From contig JAEWMQ010000063.1 in the NCBI GenBank assembly GCA_023393125.1, positions 1 to 36,116 of the forward strand: 36,116 nucleotides of DNA, given 5' to 3'. Of this stretch, positions 8,842 to 16,786 are shown in pieces; position 1 is the stretch's first letter; each line of letters starts with the position of its first letter. A program made the translations under genes and the position numbers. Under the pieces are notes generated by a model. That model was not told where the DNA came from. It ran no database searches and saw only the letters and a list, made by a program, of their open reading frames with translations. Origin of the DNA: Bacillota bacterium (GTDB lineage: Bacteria > Bacillota > Clostridia > Lachnospirales > Cellulosilyticaceae).

Positions 8842-9552
8842 CTATTGAGGACTAGAAAGTAATGTAATAAGCTCATCAAGAGCCATTTTAGAATCTTGAG
8901 ATTGGTCAAGGATTTTCTTCTTGAGTTCAGCGATGCGAGTACTTTGTGGTGTGAGGGTGTTATCTTTTTCTAGGGCATCAAAGTTAAAGTTAGCGATAAA
9001 CTGTTCCTGTTTCTTACCTAGCTCAATGATACTATCATATTCTTCTATTAAAGTTTCGTGCCATTTGATAGCATACTCAAGGTTAATAAGAGTGAGGTTG
9101 AAGGTAAGCTTATCTAGTTCAAAGCTATCTTTGGCTATTTTTATACTTTGCCAATGACGCCAGTAATCCTCTTTTTCTTTAAGACTTTGAATGTGTTTGC
9201 GGATAATCCTAGTAGCAGAGTCCTTATCTAGGCGATTAAGCATTGCAGGGAGTATGAACTTCTCCGAGGTAGAAGGTATGAGTTCTTCGTTTAACTTTTC
9301 TTGCAGCAAGGTCTGGAGGGCTTTCTTACCTAAATCAGTAATTTGATAAATGCGTCTTATCCTAGAACCATGCGTTTCTTCTTTGACTAAAGCAATCTCT
9401 TTTTGTTTTTCTAGTTTAGATAGAGCGTAGTAAATAGAGCCTGATTTGATTTGGGTCCATTGCTCTAATCCTGTTTCTTGAATAAACTTTTGGATTTCAT
9501 AACCATGAGTTGCTTTAATGTTGAGGTAGTATAAAATGAGTGTGCGTACCAT
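8842..9552 (-). CDS. PadR-family transcriptional regulator
   Basis: A 236-residue PadR protein. The N-terminal winged helix (about 1-85) has the family pattern LNIKATHGYEIQKFI, then SGSIYYALSKLEKQ and RRIYQITDLGKKAL. The C-terminal half is a long-helix dimerisation or ligand domain (Vir_act_alpha_C-like, about 95-180) with an extended helical tail. ATG 9552 is chosen because AAGGAG lies 6 bases upstream; the in-frame TTG at 9570 overlaps the ribosome site. Its own promoter and that of the exporter operon share a palindrome, so it probably represses itself and the exporter until a drug-like ligand binds. It is about 480 bases upstream of that operon on the same strand, with the fold-back repeat between. 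Confidence 0.93.
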   Translation of the reverse strand: MVRTLILYYLNIKATHGYEIQKFIQETGLEQWTQIKSGSIYYALSKLEKQKEIALVKEETHGSRIRRIYQITDLGKKALQTLLQEKLNEELIPSTSEKFILPAMLNRLDKDSATRIIRKHIQSLKEKEDYWRHWQSIKIAKDSFELDKLTFNLTLINLEYAIKWHETLIEEYDSIIELGKKQEQFIANFNFDALEKDNTLTPQSTRIAELKKKILDQSQDSKMALDELITLLSSPQ

Positions 9553-9562
9553 ATATAGCTCC

Positions 9563-9618
9563 TTATCCAATGTTGGTTATTTTAATTAGATAATATACCC
9601 AACGTTGGATAATGTCAA
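9563..9618 (-). promoter_or_regulatory. padR promoter with two PadR-type palindromes
   Basis: On the minus strand, TTGACA (9613-9618), exactly 17 bases and TATTAT (9590-9595) make a near-consensus promoter. The spacer holds the perfect palindrome CCAACGTTGG (9599-9608). A second, slightly diverged copy CCAATGTTGG lies in the leader at about 9567-9576, just before the ribosome site. Together with the copy at 8393-8412 this gives three sites of one motif. Autorepression is inferred. Confidence 0.7.
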
Positions 9619-9729
9619 GAACATATAGAAAATAACATTCAACTTTAATTGTTTTATACATTAACAAAAGTCAGAAATTAAAGTAGAATAGGGATGAATC
9701 AACAAGTAAGAGACACAGGGAGGAACGAG

Positions 9730-11520
9730 ATGGAGGCAGTAGAGAAGAATCTAGAAGCTATGGCATTATTAGAAAAGGAGAATAAGTTTTATAATAATCG
9801 TCCAATAAAAACACTTTTTACATTGTATAAAGGGAATTATTTAAAATTACTACGTGCATTTGTATGTTTTTTTATAAAACACTCACCGGTATGGTTCACA
9901 CCGATTGTAGCAACTAATATTATTAACATTATTAGTTCAGGTGAAGGTGATCAAATTCATAAGATTGTCATTAACGTAAGTATCTTACTAGCATTAGTGC
10001 TTATTAATATACCAGCTAACTTTTTATATGTACGTTATATCAGTTTGGCTACAAGACAAGTGGAGTCAGATATTCGTATTAATTTAGTGAAGAAATTACA
10101 AGTTTTATCGATTCCTTATCATAAGCATTTACAAGCAGGAAGGCTTCAGGCCAAGGTGCTGAGAGATGTAGAGGCTATTACTACTTTATCAACGCAGTTT
10201 TGTAATAGTATTGTACCTATCATTATGAATTTGTCAGTAGCTTTTACTATTACAATTAGTAAAAATGGTTCTGTAGCTTTATTTTTTGCATTATCTATGC
10301 CGGCTTGTTTCTTTGTAGTGAGACTTTTTAGAAGACGTATTCGAAGAACGAGCAGGGATTTTCGTAAGAACATTGAAGAAATGTCTGCTACTGTATCTCA
10401 AATGGTGGAAATGGTACCAATTACAAGGGCTCATGCCTTAGAACAAGTAGAAATTGATAAAGTAGATAGCACTGTACATAAGGTGAAAGACACAGGTTAT
10501 AAGGTAGATGTCCTTAATTCTTTTCTAGGTTCTTGTAGTTGGGTAGCTATTCAAGTACTACAAGTAGCTTGTCTACTTTTCACAGGTTATTTGGCATATA
10601 AAAAAGAAATACAAGTGGGGGATATTGTACTTTATCAAACTTATTTTTCTACAGTTCTTAGTCAAGTATCTGGTGTTGTTAATATTTATCCTGAGATTGT
10701 AAAAGGCTTTGAATCTATTAATTCTGTAGGAGAAATCTTCCTAGCAGAAGATGTAGAAAGACATACAGGTAAGAAAAAGCTCAAACAAGTAGAAGGGCAT
10801 TTTGAATTTAATAATGTAAGCTTTAAATATGAAGAGAACTTGGATTTCGTTTTAGAGGACTTTAATCTAGATGTAAAAACAGGAGAATGTATTGCTTTTG
10901 TAGGAGAGTCAGGTGGAGGAAAGACTACGCTTTTAAATCTACTTATTGGTTTTATGAAACCTACAAATGGAACACTTTTATTAGATGGGCAGGACATGAC
11001 TACTCTCGATTTACATGATTACCGTCGTAAGATAGCCATGGTCCCTCAAAATACGATTTTATTCTCAGGAACAATTAGAGATAATATCACCTATGGTATT
11101 CCAACTGTAAGTGAGGAAAAACTTAATGAAGTAATCGAAGCAGCTTCTTTAAAAGAAGTCATAGAAAAACTCCCACAAGGCTTAGAGACCTTAGTGGGAG
11201 AGCATGGTGATATGTTATCAGGAGGGCAAAAGCAGCGAATTGCCATAGCAAGGGCCTTAGTAAGAGACCCAAGGGTTATTATCTTAGATGAAGCCACTTC
11301 TGCTCTTGATAATCAGTCAGAAACCCATATTCAAAAGGCAATGAAGAATCTTATCAAAGGTAGAACTACCTTTGTAGTAGCGCATAGACTTTCTACGATT
11401 ATTGATGCAGATCGTATTGTTGTTGTGAAAGATGGAAAGAACATTGAAAATGGCAGCTATGAGCAGCTTATGGCAAGACAAGGGGTTTTCTATGAACTGG
11501 CCAAAGGTCGCATTAATTAA
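9730..11520 (+). CDS. ABC half-transporter (fused membrane and ATPase domains)
   Basis: A 596-residue exporter subunit. Six membrane helices lie in about 30-310 (ABC_membrane). The ATPase domain has Walker A GESGGGKTT near 392, signature LSGGQKQRIAIA, Walker B VIILDEATSALD and the switch His in VVAHRLST. All catalytic residues are present, so it can work as a homodimer. ATG 9730 is preferred because GGGAGG lies 6 bases before it; an earlier ATG at 9694 has only a poor site. The gene diverges from padR, and the PadR sites upstream could reach its promoter, but no clear -35/-10 pair is visible. The substrate is unknown; peptide, lipid or drug are all possible. Confidence 0.93.
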   Translation: MEAVEKNLEAMALLEKENKFYNNRPIKTLFTLYKGNYLKLLRAFVCFFIKHSPVWFTPIVATNIINIISSGEGDQIHKIVINVSILLALVLINIPANFLYVRYISLATRQVESDIRINLVKKLQVLSIPYHKHLQAGRLQAKVLRDVEAITTLSTQFCNSIVPIIMNLSVAFTITISKNGSVALFFALSMPACFFVVRLFRRRIRRTSRDFRKNIEEMSATVSQMVEMVPITRAHALEQVEIDKVDSTVHKVKDTGYKVDVLNSFLGSCSWVAIQVLQVACLLFTGYLAYKKEIQVGDIVLYQTYFSTVLSQVSGVVNIYPEIVKGFESINSVGEIFLAEDVERHTGKKKLKQVEGHFEFNNVSFKYEENLDFVLEDFNLDVKTGECIAFVGESGGGKTTLLNLLIGFMKPTNGTLLLDGQDMTTLDLHDYRRKIAMVPQNTILFSGTIRDNITYGIPTVSEEKLNEVIEAASLKEVIEKLPQGLETLVGEHGDMLSGGQKQRIAIARALVRDPRVIILDEATSALDNQSETHIQKAMKNLIKGRTTFVVAHRLSTIIDADRIVVVKDGKNIENGSYEQLMARQGVFYELAKGRIN

Positions 11521-11528
11521 TTTGTAGA

Positions 11529-12866
11529 TTATTTCTTTTGAAACAAAGCAGTAAGAATACTTTCTAGTTCTTCTATATTACCTTCTTCTAAGGGTTTTTC
11601 ACCATAGCGTATACGCTCATAGGTGGCTACGTCCATAGACGGGAAAAGGAGTTCTTCCTTTGCTAGGCTTATTAGCTCTCTAGGGGTATTAGCTGTTTTA
11701 AAAGTAAATCCTTTTAGCTTAAGCCCCTCTAAAAGTAATTTAAAACCGAATCGATATTTAGCTTCATTATTGGGCAGTTTAAGGAATTCCTTAAACTGCT
11801 TTTTCCATTTGAATTTACTAAGCAGTGAAGTTTTATGCTGAAAAGTAGTAGTGGCAGAAACCTCCTCTATCGTTTCTTCATAAAGTAAGTTAGGTGCTTT
11901 ATTAATTACCTTAAGTCCGAATAGAATTTGATAGAGTTTTACAAAGAGTTCCTTAATAAGTTTAATTATATCTAGCAAGCAAGCTAAAATATATTTCCTA
12001 AGGAAGATGATGACTGCAATTATAAGGCACCAAAAAATAACTTCCCAAAGACTATTAGAAGTAGTCTCACCAGCTAATTGTGCAAATACATTAGGAGTTT
12101 CCCCGGTTTGCATAGTTACATTTTCAGCTTTGGGCATTAACCAAGCAATGAACTTAATCATATAGCCGATGATCAGTAAAGATGCCTTAATAAGAACAAG
12201 TAGAAGATTGCCTAGAGGTTTTCTGAGAGGATAGAGGATGAAAATAAAACTCATCACTAAACAGAACCATCTAGTATTACTACGCCTAATGGTTGTAACC
12301 ATAGGTGTATTTTTTTGGGACCTTTCTAGCATTTCATCTAGATTTGCTTGGCTATGAAGGAAAATGTAGAAGATAATAACAGCAATAAATAAAAAGGGGA
12401 TAAAGCTGTAGCCACATGTAATCATAGCTCCTAGATGAATAAAAGCAGCAATAATGCAGATTTCCCATGAGATGATATCTATATAGGGAAGACCGTAGCT
12501 CTTATAAAACTTACTATAAAACACAAGAAAAAGAATATACCAACAAAAGATAACACCAATATAGTCCTTGTACATAAAAGCAGCATAAGTGGCAGGAAGC
12601 CCAAAGCTTATTAGGTAAGTGACTATAAGTAGAAGATATCTAAAAAGAATAGATAAGCTTTTTCTTTGAAGAATGTAGTGCTTAAATTGAGCCTGATAAT
12701 ACCCTAGATAGGAGCCTATGAGTAGTGCTAAGGCATCTATGCCGAAAGCTATAGGAGGATAAGTAATTTGCCCAATGTAGAACATTAAAAACAAGCTAGG
12801 AAGGGCAGTTAAGAAGAATGCCCATAAAGCTATATGTGGATAGAGTTTAGAGCTAGAGGTATTTAT
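11529..12866 (-). CDS. DUF4129 membrane protein (TgpA-like but without transglutaminase)
   Basis: Third gene of the MoxR-DUF58 operon. It has several membrane helices in the first 250 residues, a long basic linker and a C-terminal DUF4129 domain (last 90 residues, with the pattern TPRELISLA and YERIRYGEKP). Related proteins normally carry a transglutaminase core (Cys-His-Asp) between membrane part and DUF4129; none is visible here. The start is unusual. The first ordinary initiators in frame (TTG 12794, ATG 12785) have no ribosome site and would cut the first helix. The open frame continues upstream to an ATA at 12866, one base after the DUF58 stop, with AAGGTGAG correctly placed. I extend the gene to that ATA (445 residues); the exact start is uncertain. 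Confidence 0.8.
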   Translation of the reverse strand: MNTSSSKLYPHIALWAFFLTALPSLFLMFYIGQITYPPIAFGIDALALLIGSYLGYYQAQFKHYILQRKSLSILFRYLLLIVTYLISFGLPATYAAFMYKDYIGVIFCWYILFLVFYSKFYKSYGLPYIDIISWEICIIAAFIHLGAMITCGYSFIPFLFIAVIIFYIFLHSQANLDEMLERSQKNTPMVTTIRRSNTRWFCLVMSFIFILYPLRKPLGNLLLVLIKASLLIIGYMIKFIAWLMPKAENVTMQTGETPNVFAQLAGETTSNSLWEVIFWCLIIAVIIFLRKYILACLLDIIKLIKELFVKLYQILFGLKVINKAPNLLYEETIEEVSATTTFQHKTSLLSKFKWKKQFKEFLKLPNNEAKYRFGFKLLLEGLKLKGFTFKTANTPRELISLAKEELLFPSMDVATYERIRYGEKPLEEGNIEELESILTALFQKK

Positions 12867-12867
12867 C

Positions 12868-14004
12868 TTAACTCACCTTCTTTCTTGTCATATGGTCTAA
12901 TACATAATAAATTTCTAGATCAGGGAAGTGAACAGCATCTTTAGCAAAAGCTAAGAAGTAAACTTTAAAGTGAATACCCATACGTTGCTTCTCTCTAATA
13001 AACATGGCTATTTCTTCATCCATAAAAGCTGTAATAAGTGTGACATAGGGAGAATTGATTTCCGATGCATACGTTCTTAAAAAATGAGAAAAGTGTAGAG
13101 TGAAGGTTGTTTGTAAGCCTGCTAAAGAAACAAAGAGGTCATGAATATGATTATAGCCCCACATTTCTGTAGTGACTAAACTTTCCTCAGCACCCCAAGT
13201 AGCAGCGTTAGCCATAAGTTTAACAGGAATACTTCTAGGGAGTGTATATTCAAGTTCGCCAGCAGCGATTTGAATGCCTAGTTCCAGTTTGTCATCAACC
13301 ATTTCTTCTCGTAGTTGTATTTTGTCTAGCTGCATATTTAAGATAACGGTCATATTTTGTTTAGTAGTAGCTTCATGATGACGCACCATAAGCTGGTTAT
13401 GTTTAGCGCTCATGCCCCAATGGATTTGGCTCATTGTATCTCTTTGAGTATACTCTCTAACACCATAAGTGGTAAAAGGATCTTCTAATATAAAACGCCT
13501 TACTACCTGCTCGCCTTGAAGTTCTTTATAGCCTATAGGTGGAATGGATATAAGTAAAGGGGTGGGGAGTACAACTAAGTTCCCTTTAACATGGGCTAGA
13601 GTACTATACTTACAAAGGCCAAAGAGGTCATTAACTACGATAGCAGTATCTTCAATGTGATAAAAACCTCTTTTAAGACATTTAGCTTTCCAGGCTCTAG
13701 TGACTCTCTTTTTACCAGCAATACTAAACAAGCTAGCTAAAGAGCGTGTTTTATCATTAACAGTAGACGTGTTGCCAGCAAAATCAAGATATTTACTAGT
13801 AGAGATTTCTGATTTTAAGCTAGTAATAGGAAGTATTGAGGGATTGGTTACAGTTTCTATCATTTCAATATCGGCTCCTTCAAAAACTTCATCTGTGCTA
13901 AATTTACATTCATAGTCTATGTAAGGAAAAACCTTAGATAAATAGATTTTTTGTTCAATAAGAATTCCTAAAATAATAAGTAAACAAATACCGACGATTT
14001 CCAT
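12868..14004 (-). CDS. DUF58 domain protein
   Basis: A 378-residue protein with an N-terminal membrane helix (2-20), a beta-rich domain and the DUF58 signature YTQRDTMSQIHWGMSAKHNQ near 190, which matches the RDY..GD..R.IHW..SA pattern of the family. GGAGGG lies 8 bases before ATG 14004. DUF58 proteins carry a von Willebrand-A-like fold and are nearly always encoded next to MoxR ATPases, as here (11 bases downstream of one). The pair is thought to remodel or assemble envelope complexes. It is co-transcribed with the DUF4129 gene, which begins right after its stop. Confidence 0.92.
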   Translation of the reverse strand: MEIVGICLLIILGILIEQKIYLSKVFPYIDYECKFSTDEVFEGADIEMIETVTNPSILPITSLKSEISTSKYLDFAGNTSTVNDKTRSLASLFSIAGKKRVTRAWKAKCLKRGFYHIEDTAIVVNDLFGLCKYSTLAHVKGNLVVLPTPLLISIPPIGYKELQGEQVVRRFILEDPFTTYGVREYTQRDTMSQIHWGMSAKHNQLMVRHHEATTKQNMTVILNMQLDKIQLREEMVDDKLELGIQIAAGELEYTLPRSIPVKLMANAATWGAEESLVTTEMWGYNHIHDLFVSLAGLQTTFTLHFSHFLRTYASEINSPYVTLITAFMDEEIAMFIREKQRMGIHFKVYFLAFAKDAVHFPDLEIYYVLDHMTRKKVS

Positions 14005-14015
14005 AATTCGCCCTC

Positions 14016-14963
14016 CTACTCAATAGGTACAGGGACTTGATCTAATATGTCCTCAAAAATAGTTTCAAGGGTATGTGTATTGCTTGCGATTTGATAGCCA
14101 TTATAAATAATGCGGTGAAGGGCTACGTCTTTAACGATAGCTTTGACATCATCAGGAATGACATAATCTCTCCCTGACATAGCTGCAAAAGCTTGAGAAG
14201 CTCTAAACATGGCTAAAGAACCTCTTAAACTAAGTCCTAGTCTAAGTCTAGAGTCCTGGCGTGTGGCATTACTAATGGCCACTATATAAGTTTTAATACT
14301 ATCACTTACCTTAACCTCTTTAACAGCCAGTTGAGCTTCCAATACTTGTTCCCTAGTCACAACACATTGCAGAGCATTTAAAGGAGAGGCAGTAGCTTCA
14401 CTAGAAAGTATATTAATCTCATCTGTTTCACTAGGATACCCCATACTAAGGCGAATAAAGAAGCGGTCTAATTGTGCTTCAGGCAAAGGAAATGTACCTT
14501 GAGTTTCAATAGGATTTTGAGTAGCAATAACCAGGAAAGGAGCTTCAAGAGGATGAGTAACCCCATCTACTGTCACCTGAGCTTCCTCCATACATTCTAG
14601 TAAGCTAGATTGGGTTCTAGGTGTGGCGCGATTAATTTCATCGGCTAATAAGATATGGGTGAAAATAGGACCGGGTTTAAAAATAAAGTCTTGTTCCTTT
14701 TGGTTGTAAAAGTTAATGCCCATAAGATCAGAAGGAAGTAAATCAGGAGTGAACTGAATACGTTTAAATTGGCAGCCTAAGGACTTAGCTAAAGCTTTAG
14801 CTGAAGTAGTTTTCCCGGTGCCAGGAATATCCTCTAAGAGAATATGGCCACCACATAAAAGTGCCATAATCAGTTTATTAATTTCTGTGTCTTTGCCTTT
14901 AATGATTTTCGTTATATTGGTTCTAAGTAGTGAAGTGGTTTGTTCTACAATTGCTAGATTCAT
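14016..14963 (-). CDS. MoxR-family AAA+ ATPase
   Basis: A 315-residue cytoplasmic chaperone-like ATPase. Walker A is DIPGTGKTT near 44-52, Walker B is ILLADEINRATPRTQ near 106, sensor 1 is in IATQNPIETQGTFPLPEAQLDRF, and a C-terminal lid domain covers about 220-315. GGAGGG precedes ATG 14963. It is the first gene of a three-gene leftward operon (MoxR, DUF58, DUF4129), a very common bacterial trio. MoxR proteins drive maturation or assembly of partner proteins; the partners here are likely the DUF58 and DUF4129 products. Confidence 0.95.
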   Translation of the reverse strand: MNLAIVEQTTSLLRTNITKIIKGKDTEINKLIMALLCGGHILLEDIPGTGKTTSAKALAKSLGCQFKRIQFTPDLLPSDLMGINFYNQKEQDFIFKPGPIFTHILLADEINRATPRTQSSLLECMEEAQVTVDGVTHPLEAPFLVIATQNPIETQGTFPLPEAQLDRFFIRLSMGYPSETDEINILSSEATASPLNALQCVVTREQVLEAQLAVKEVKVSDSIKTYIVAISNATRQDSRLRLGLSLRGSLAMFRASQAFAAMSGRDYVIPDDVKAIVKDVALHRIIYNGYQIASNTHTLETIFEDILDQVPVPIE

Positions 14964-15001
14964 TTTTGCCCTCCTAGGTATTTAGGTAAGTCTTTCAAAT
15001 A

Positions 15002-15028
15002 ATTATATTCAGTATAAATGATAGTCAA
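15002..15028 (-). promoter_or_regulatory. Probable promoter of the MoxR operon
   Basis: On the minus strand, TTGACT (15023-15028) and TATAAT (15002-15007) are separated by 15 bases, slightly short of the optimum. They lie 39 bases upstream of the MoxR start. No operator-like dyad is seen. Confidence 0.45.
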
Positions 15029-15155
15029 AGGATTTTATATGTAGATATCTAAAGAAAAGTGTAGGATCAAACTAGTTATATTTACCTTAACAAGTTGTGA
15101 AACAATCAGAGAACAAAATCCTAGTAGATAAAGGTTAAAAAAGAAATGAAGAACG

Positions 15156-15236
15156 AAGAATTAATAATGAATAATTGTTAATTAAAACATCTCTCATTCA
15201 TTATTTTAAATTCTTCATTCTTCATTATTAATTCTT
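15156..15236. repeat. AT-rich inverted repeat
   Basis: A 16-base sequence (15156-15171, AAGAATTAATAATGAA) is repeated perfectly inverted at 15221-15236, with shorter related pieces in between (CATTCATTATTTTAAATTC). It lies just past the stop of the leftward HAAS-like gene. It may act as a terminator, although it lacks a clean T run, or be a remnant of a small repetitive element. Confidence 0.55.
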
Positions 15237-15243
15237 AATTAGT

Positions 15244-16230
15244 TTATTTACTATGAAGGGCACTATAGAAAGCGCAGAAGCCACCAAATAAGATGCCTGT
15301 TATAGGGAATACTAGCCAGCAAATACCCCACATATTAAAGACGAAACCTAAGAAAAGAAAAATAGCAGTAGCTAAAGGCCATACAATACCGGCAACAGCG
15401 CCAATGAGCTTGTTTTCTTGCTTTTTCTCAGGGCTAAATTCTTCTATCTTTAAAAGTTTTTTATACGTCTCGGGAAGCATGCCTGTATAAATGAAGATAT
15501 TAACGGCAAGAGCAATCATGACTAATAAAATACATACGCCAGCAAGGGTAAAGTGAGCATTAATCATGGAACCAAGAAAAATAGGTACTGGGGAAAGGAT
15601 GCAAAGACTAACACCAGTAATAATAGCCATTGGTTTTTCAGCACTTATATCAGGATATTCTTTAGATAAAATGACCTTGGCAGAAGCGCTTAACTCAAAT
15701 TTACCTTCTTCAATGAAATTAAATGGTTCTAGCTGAGTGCCAGAGAAAATGAAGAGTCCTACAGCAGGAACAATAAATAAGAAAAGCATAATAACAGGGA
15801 ACATGCCTTTAGATTCGGAAGAAACTTGTTTAAGGATGATATTGGCATCAATAAGGGCCAAGCAGCCAATTAAAGTGGCAACACCCAATAAAATTAAAGC
15901 AACGCCTAAACCGACGTAACGTGCATTCTTACGTTTTAGGTTAATAAAGTTTCGAGCATCCTCTAAGCTAAGTTTAGGACCTGCGGGCTTATCTAAACTG
16001 ATATGGGCCTGAGAGGCTACATTAATATTCATTTCTTTTAATAGTTCATCAATATTGCCAAATTCAGAGATGACGATGCCGATAGCTTCATTTTCTGTTT
16101 TACCTGCAAGTTTTAACTCTTCATATTTATCCCCCATATTAGCTAAAAGCTCATTTTTTAAATTCAAAATCTCCCGTGTTTGGGGCAGTGCCTGAAAAAC
16201 ATTGTCTAAATAATTTTTGATAATGTCCAT
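15244..16230 (-). CDS. HAAS-like (permease prefix domain 1) membrane protein
   Basis: A 328-residue membrane protein. The soluble N-terminus (1-70) has the helical HAAS/DUF1700-like pattern 'L..LKNELLANMGDKYEEL...G.TENEAIGIVISEFGNIDELLKE'. Six or so membrane helices follow, starting near 107, 140, 205, 230, 275 and 300. Such proteins are almost always encoded with a small PadR regulator, as here, where its start is one base after the padR stop and its ribosome site AAGGAG lies inside padR. The function is not established; roles in envelope or sporulation signalling are proposed for relatives. Confidence 0.85.
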   Translation of the reverse strand: MDIIKNYLDNVFQALPQTREILNLKNELLANMGDKYEELKLAGKTENEAIGIVISEFGNIDELLKEMNINVASQAHISLDKPAGPKLSLEDARNFINLKRKNARYVGLGVALILLGVATLIGCLALIDANIILKQVSSESKGMFPVIMLFLFIVPAVGLFIFSGTQLEPFNFIEEGKFELSASAKVILSKEYPDISAEKPMAIITGVSLCILSPVPIFLGSMINAHFTLAGVCILLVMIALAVNIFIYTGMLPETYKKLLKIEEFSPEKKQENKLIGAVAGIVWPLATAIFLFLGFVFNMWGICWLVFPITGILFGGFCAFYSALHSK

Positions 16231-16231
16231 A

Positions 16232-16561
16232 TTAATTCAACTCCTTTATAAACTTATTGATCACATGTTGGGTGATTTCCCATTCCTTGCATTTCTCTTT
16301 GTAGTAAGAGATACCTTCTTCGGTAATTCTAAAATACGTACGTCTTTTTCCTTGTGTTTCTTCTCCAAAGTAAGAAGTAATATAGCCGTTCTTCTCTAGT
16401 CTATTAAAAGCAGAATAGAGGGTGGTTTCTTTCATGACATATTGTTCATTTGTTAAAGTACGGATGTTTTTAGAAATCTCATAGCCGTAAGAATCTCTTT
16501 CTATTAAGAGATACAAAATGATGGTGTCATTATACCCTCTGATTACGTCGCTACTAATCAT
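16232..16561 (-). CDS. Small PadR-family regulator
   Basis: A 109-residue PadR protein consisting of just the winged helix, with the family pattern LLIERDSYGYEISKNI, METTLYSAFNRLEKNGYI-type recognition region and KRRTYFRITEEG. The start at 16561 is chosen because GGAGG (16570-16574) lies 8 bases upstream; in-frame ATGs further up lack a site. It is in an operon with the HAAS-like gene and probably controls that operon through dyads at 16582-16637. Confidence 0.93.
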   Translation of the reverse strand: MISSDVIRGYNDTIILYLLIERDSYGYEISKNIRTLTNEQYVMKETTLYSAFNRLEKNGYITSYFGEETQGKRRTYFRITEEGISYYKEKCKEWEITQHVINKFIKELN

Positions 16562-16581
16562 GTTTTGTGCCTCCATCCTAT

Positions 16582-16637
16582 TACTACGACAGATGTAGTA
16601 AATCTGATGAAGTAAGTGTAGCACAACTACTACGACA
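16582..16637 (-). promoter_or_regulatory. Dyads and direct repeats upstream of the small padR
   Basis: TACTAC (16582-16587) and GTAGTA (16595-16600) form a perfect 6-bp dyad with a 7-base gap. A second dyad is GTAG (16618-16621) with CTAC (16627-16630). The 9-mer ACTACGACA occurs at 16583 and again at 16629, 46 bases apart. Tandem related sites just upstream of a small PadR gene suggest its operator. No good -35/-10 pair could be fixed. Confidence 0.45.
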
Positions 16638-16690
16638 AGTAAAGTAATTTTTATAACTTATTAAAACTATTTATAGATTATTCTTATAAG

Positions 16691-16738
16691 CAAAAAAATA
16701 GTACAAGAACCCTGATAATCTAGCGTTCTTGTACTATT
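16691..16738 (-). terminator. Terminator of the nitroreductase operon
   Basis: A perfect 14-bp stem AATAGTACAAGAAC/GTTCTTGTACTATT (16697-16710 and 16725-16738). Read on the minus strand it is followed by a run of seven Ts. This is a strong intrinsic terminator for the leftward nitroreductase gene. Confidence 0.9.
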
Positions 16739-16786
16739 AAAATAACCACTTATATATAAAGTTACTGAATTTGAAAAAATTTTTCT

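Noticed and set aside
8666..8848. 60-residue open frame on the plus strand
   Set aside because: It starts inside the tail of the fold-back repeat, has no ribosome site and has no protein-like composition.
11529..12794. DUF4129 protein read as a frameshifted transglutaminase
   Set aside because: The frame is continuous and the neighbouring frames show no transglutaminase Cys/His/Asp motifs; the domain is simply absent.
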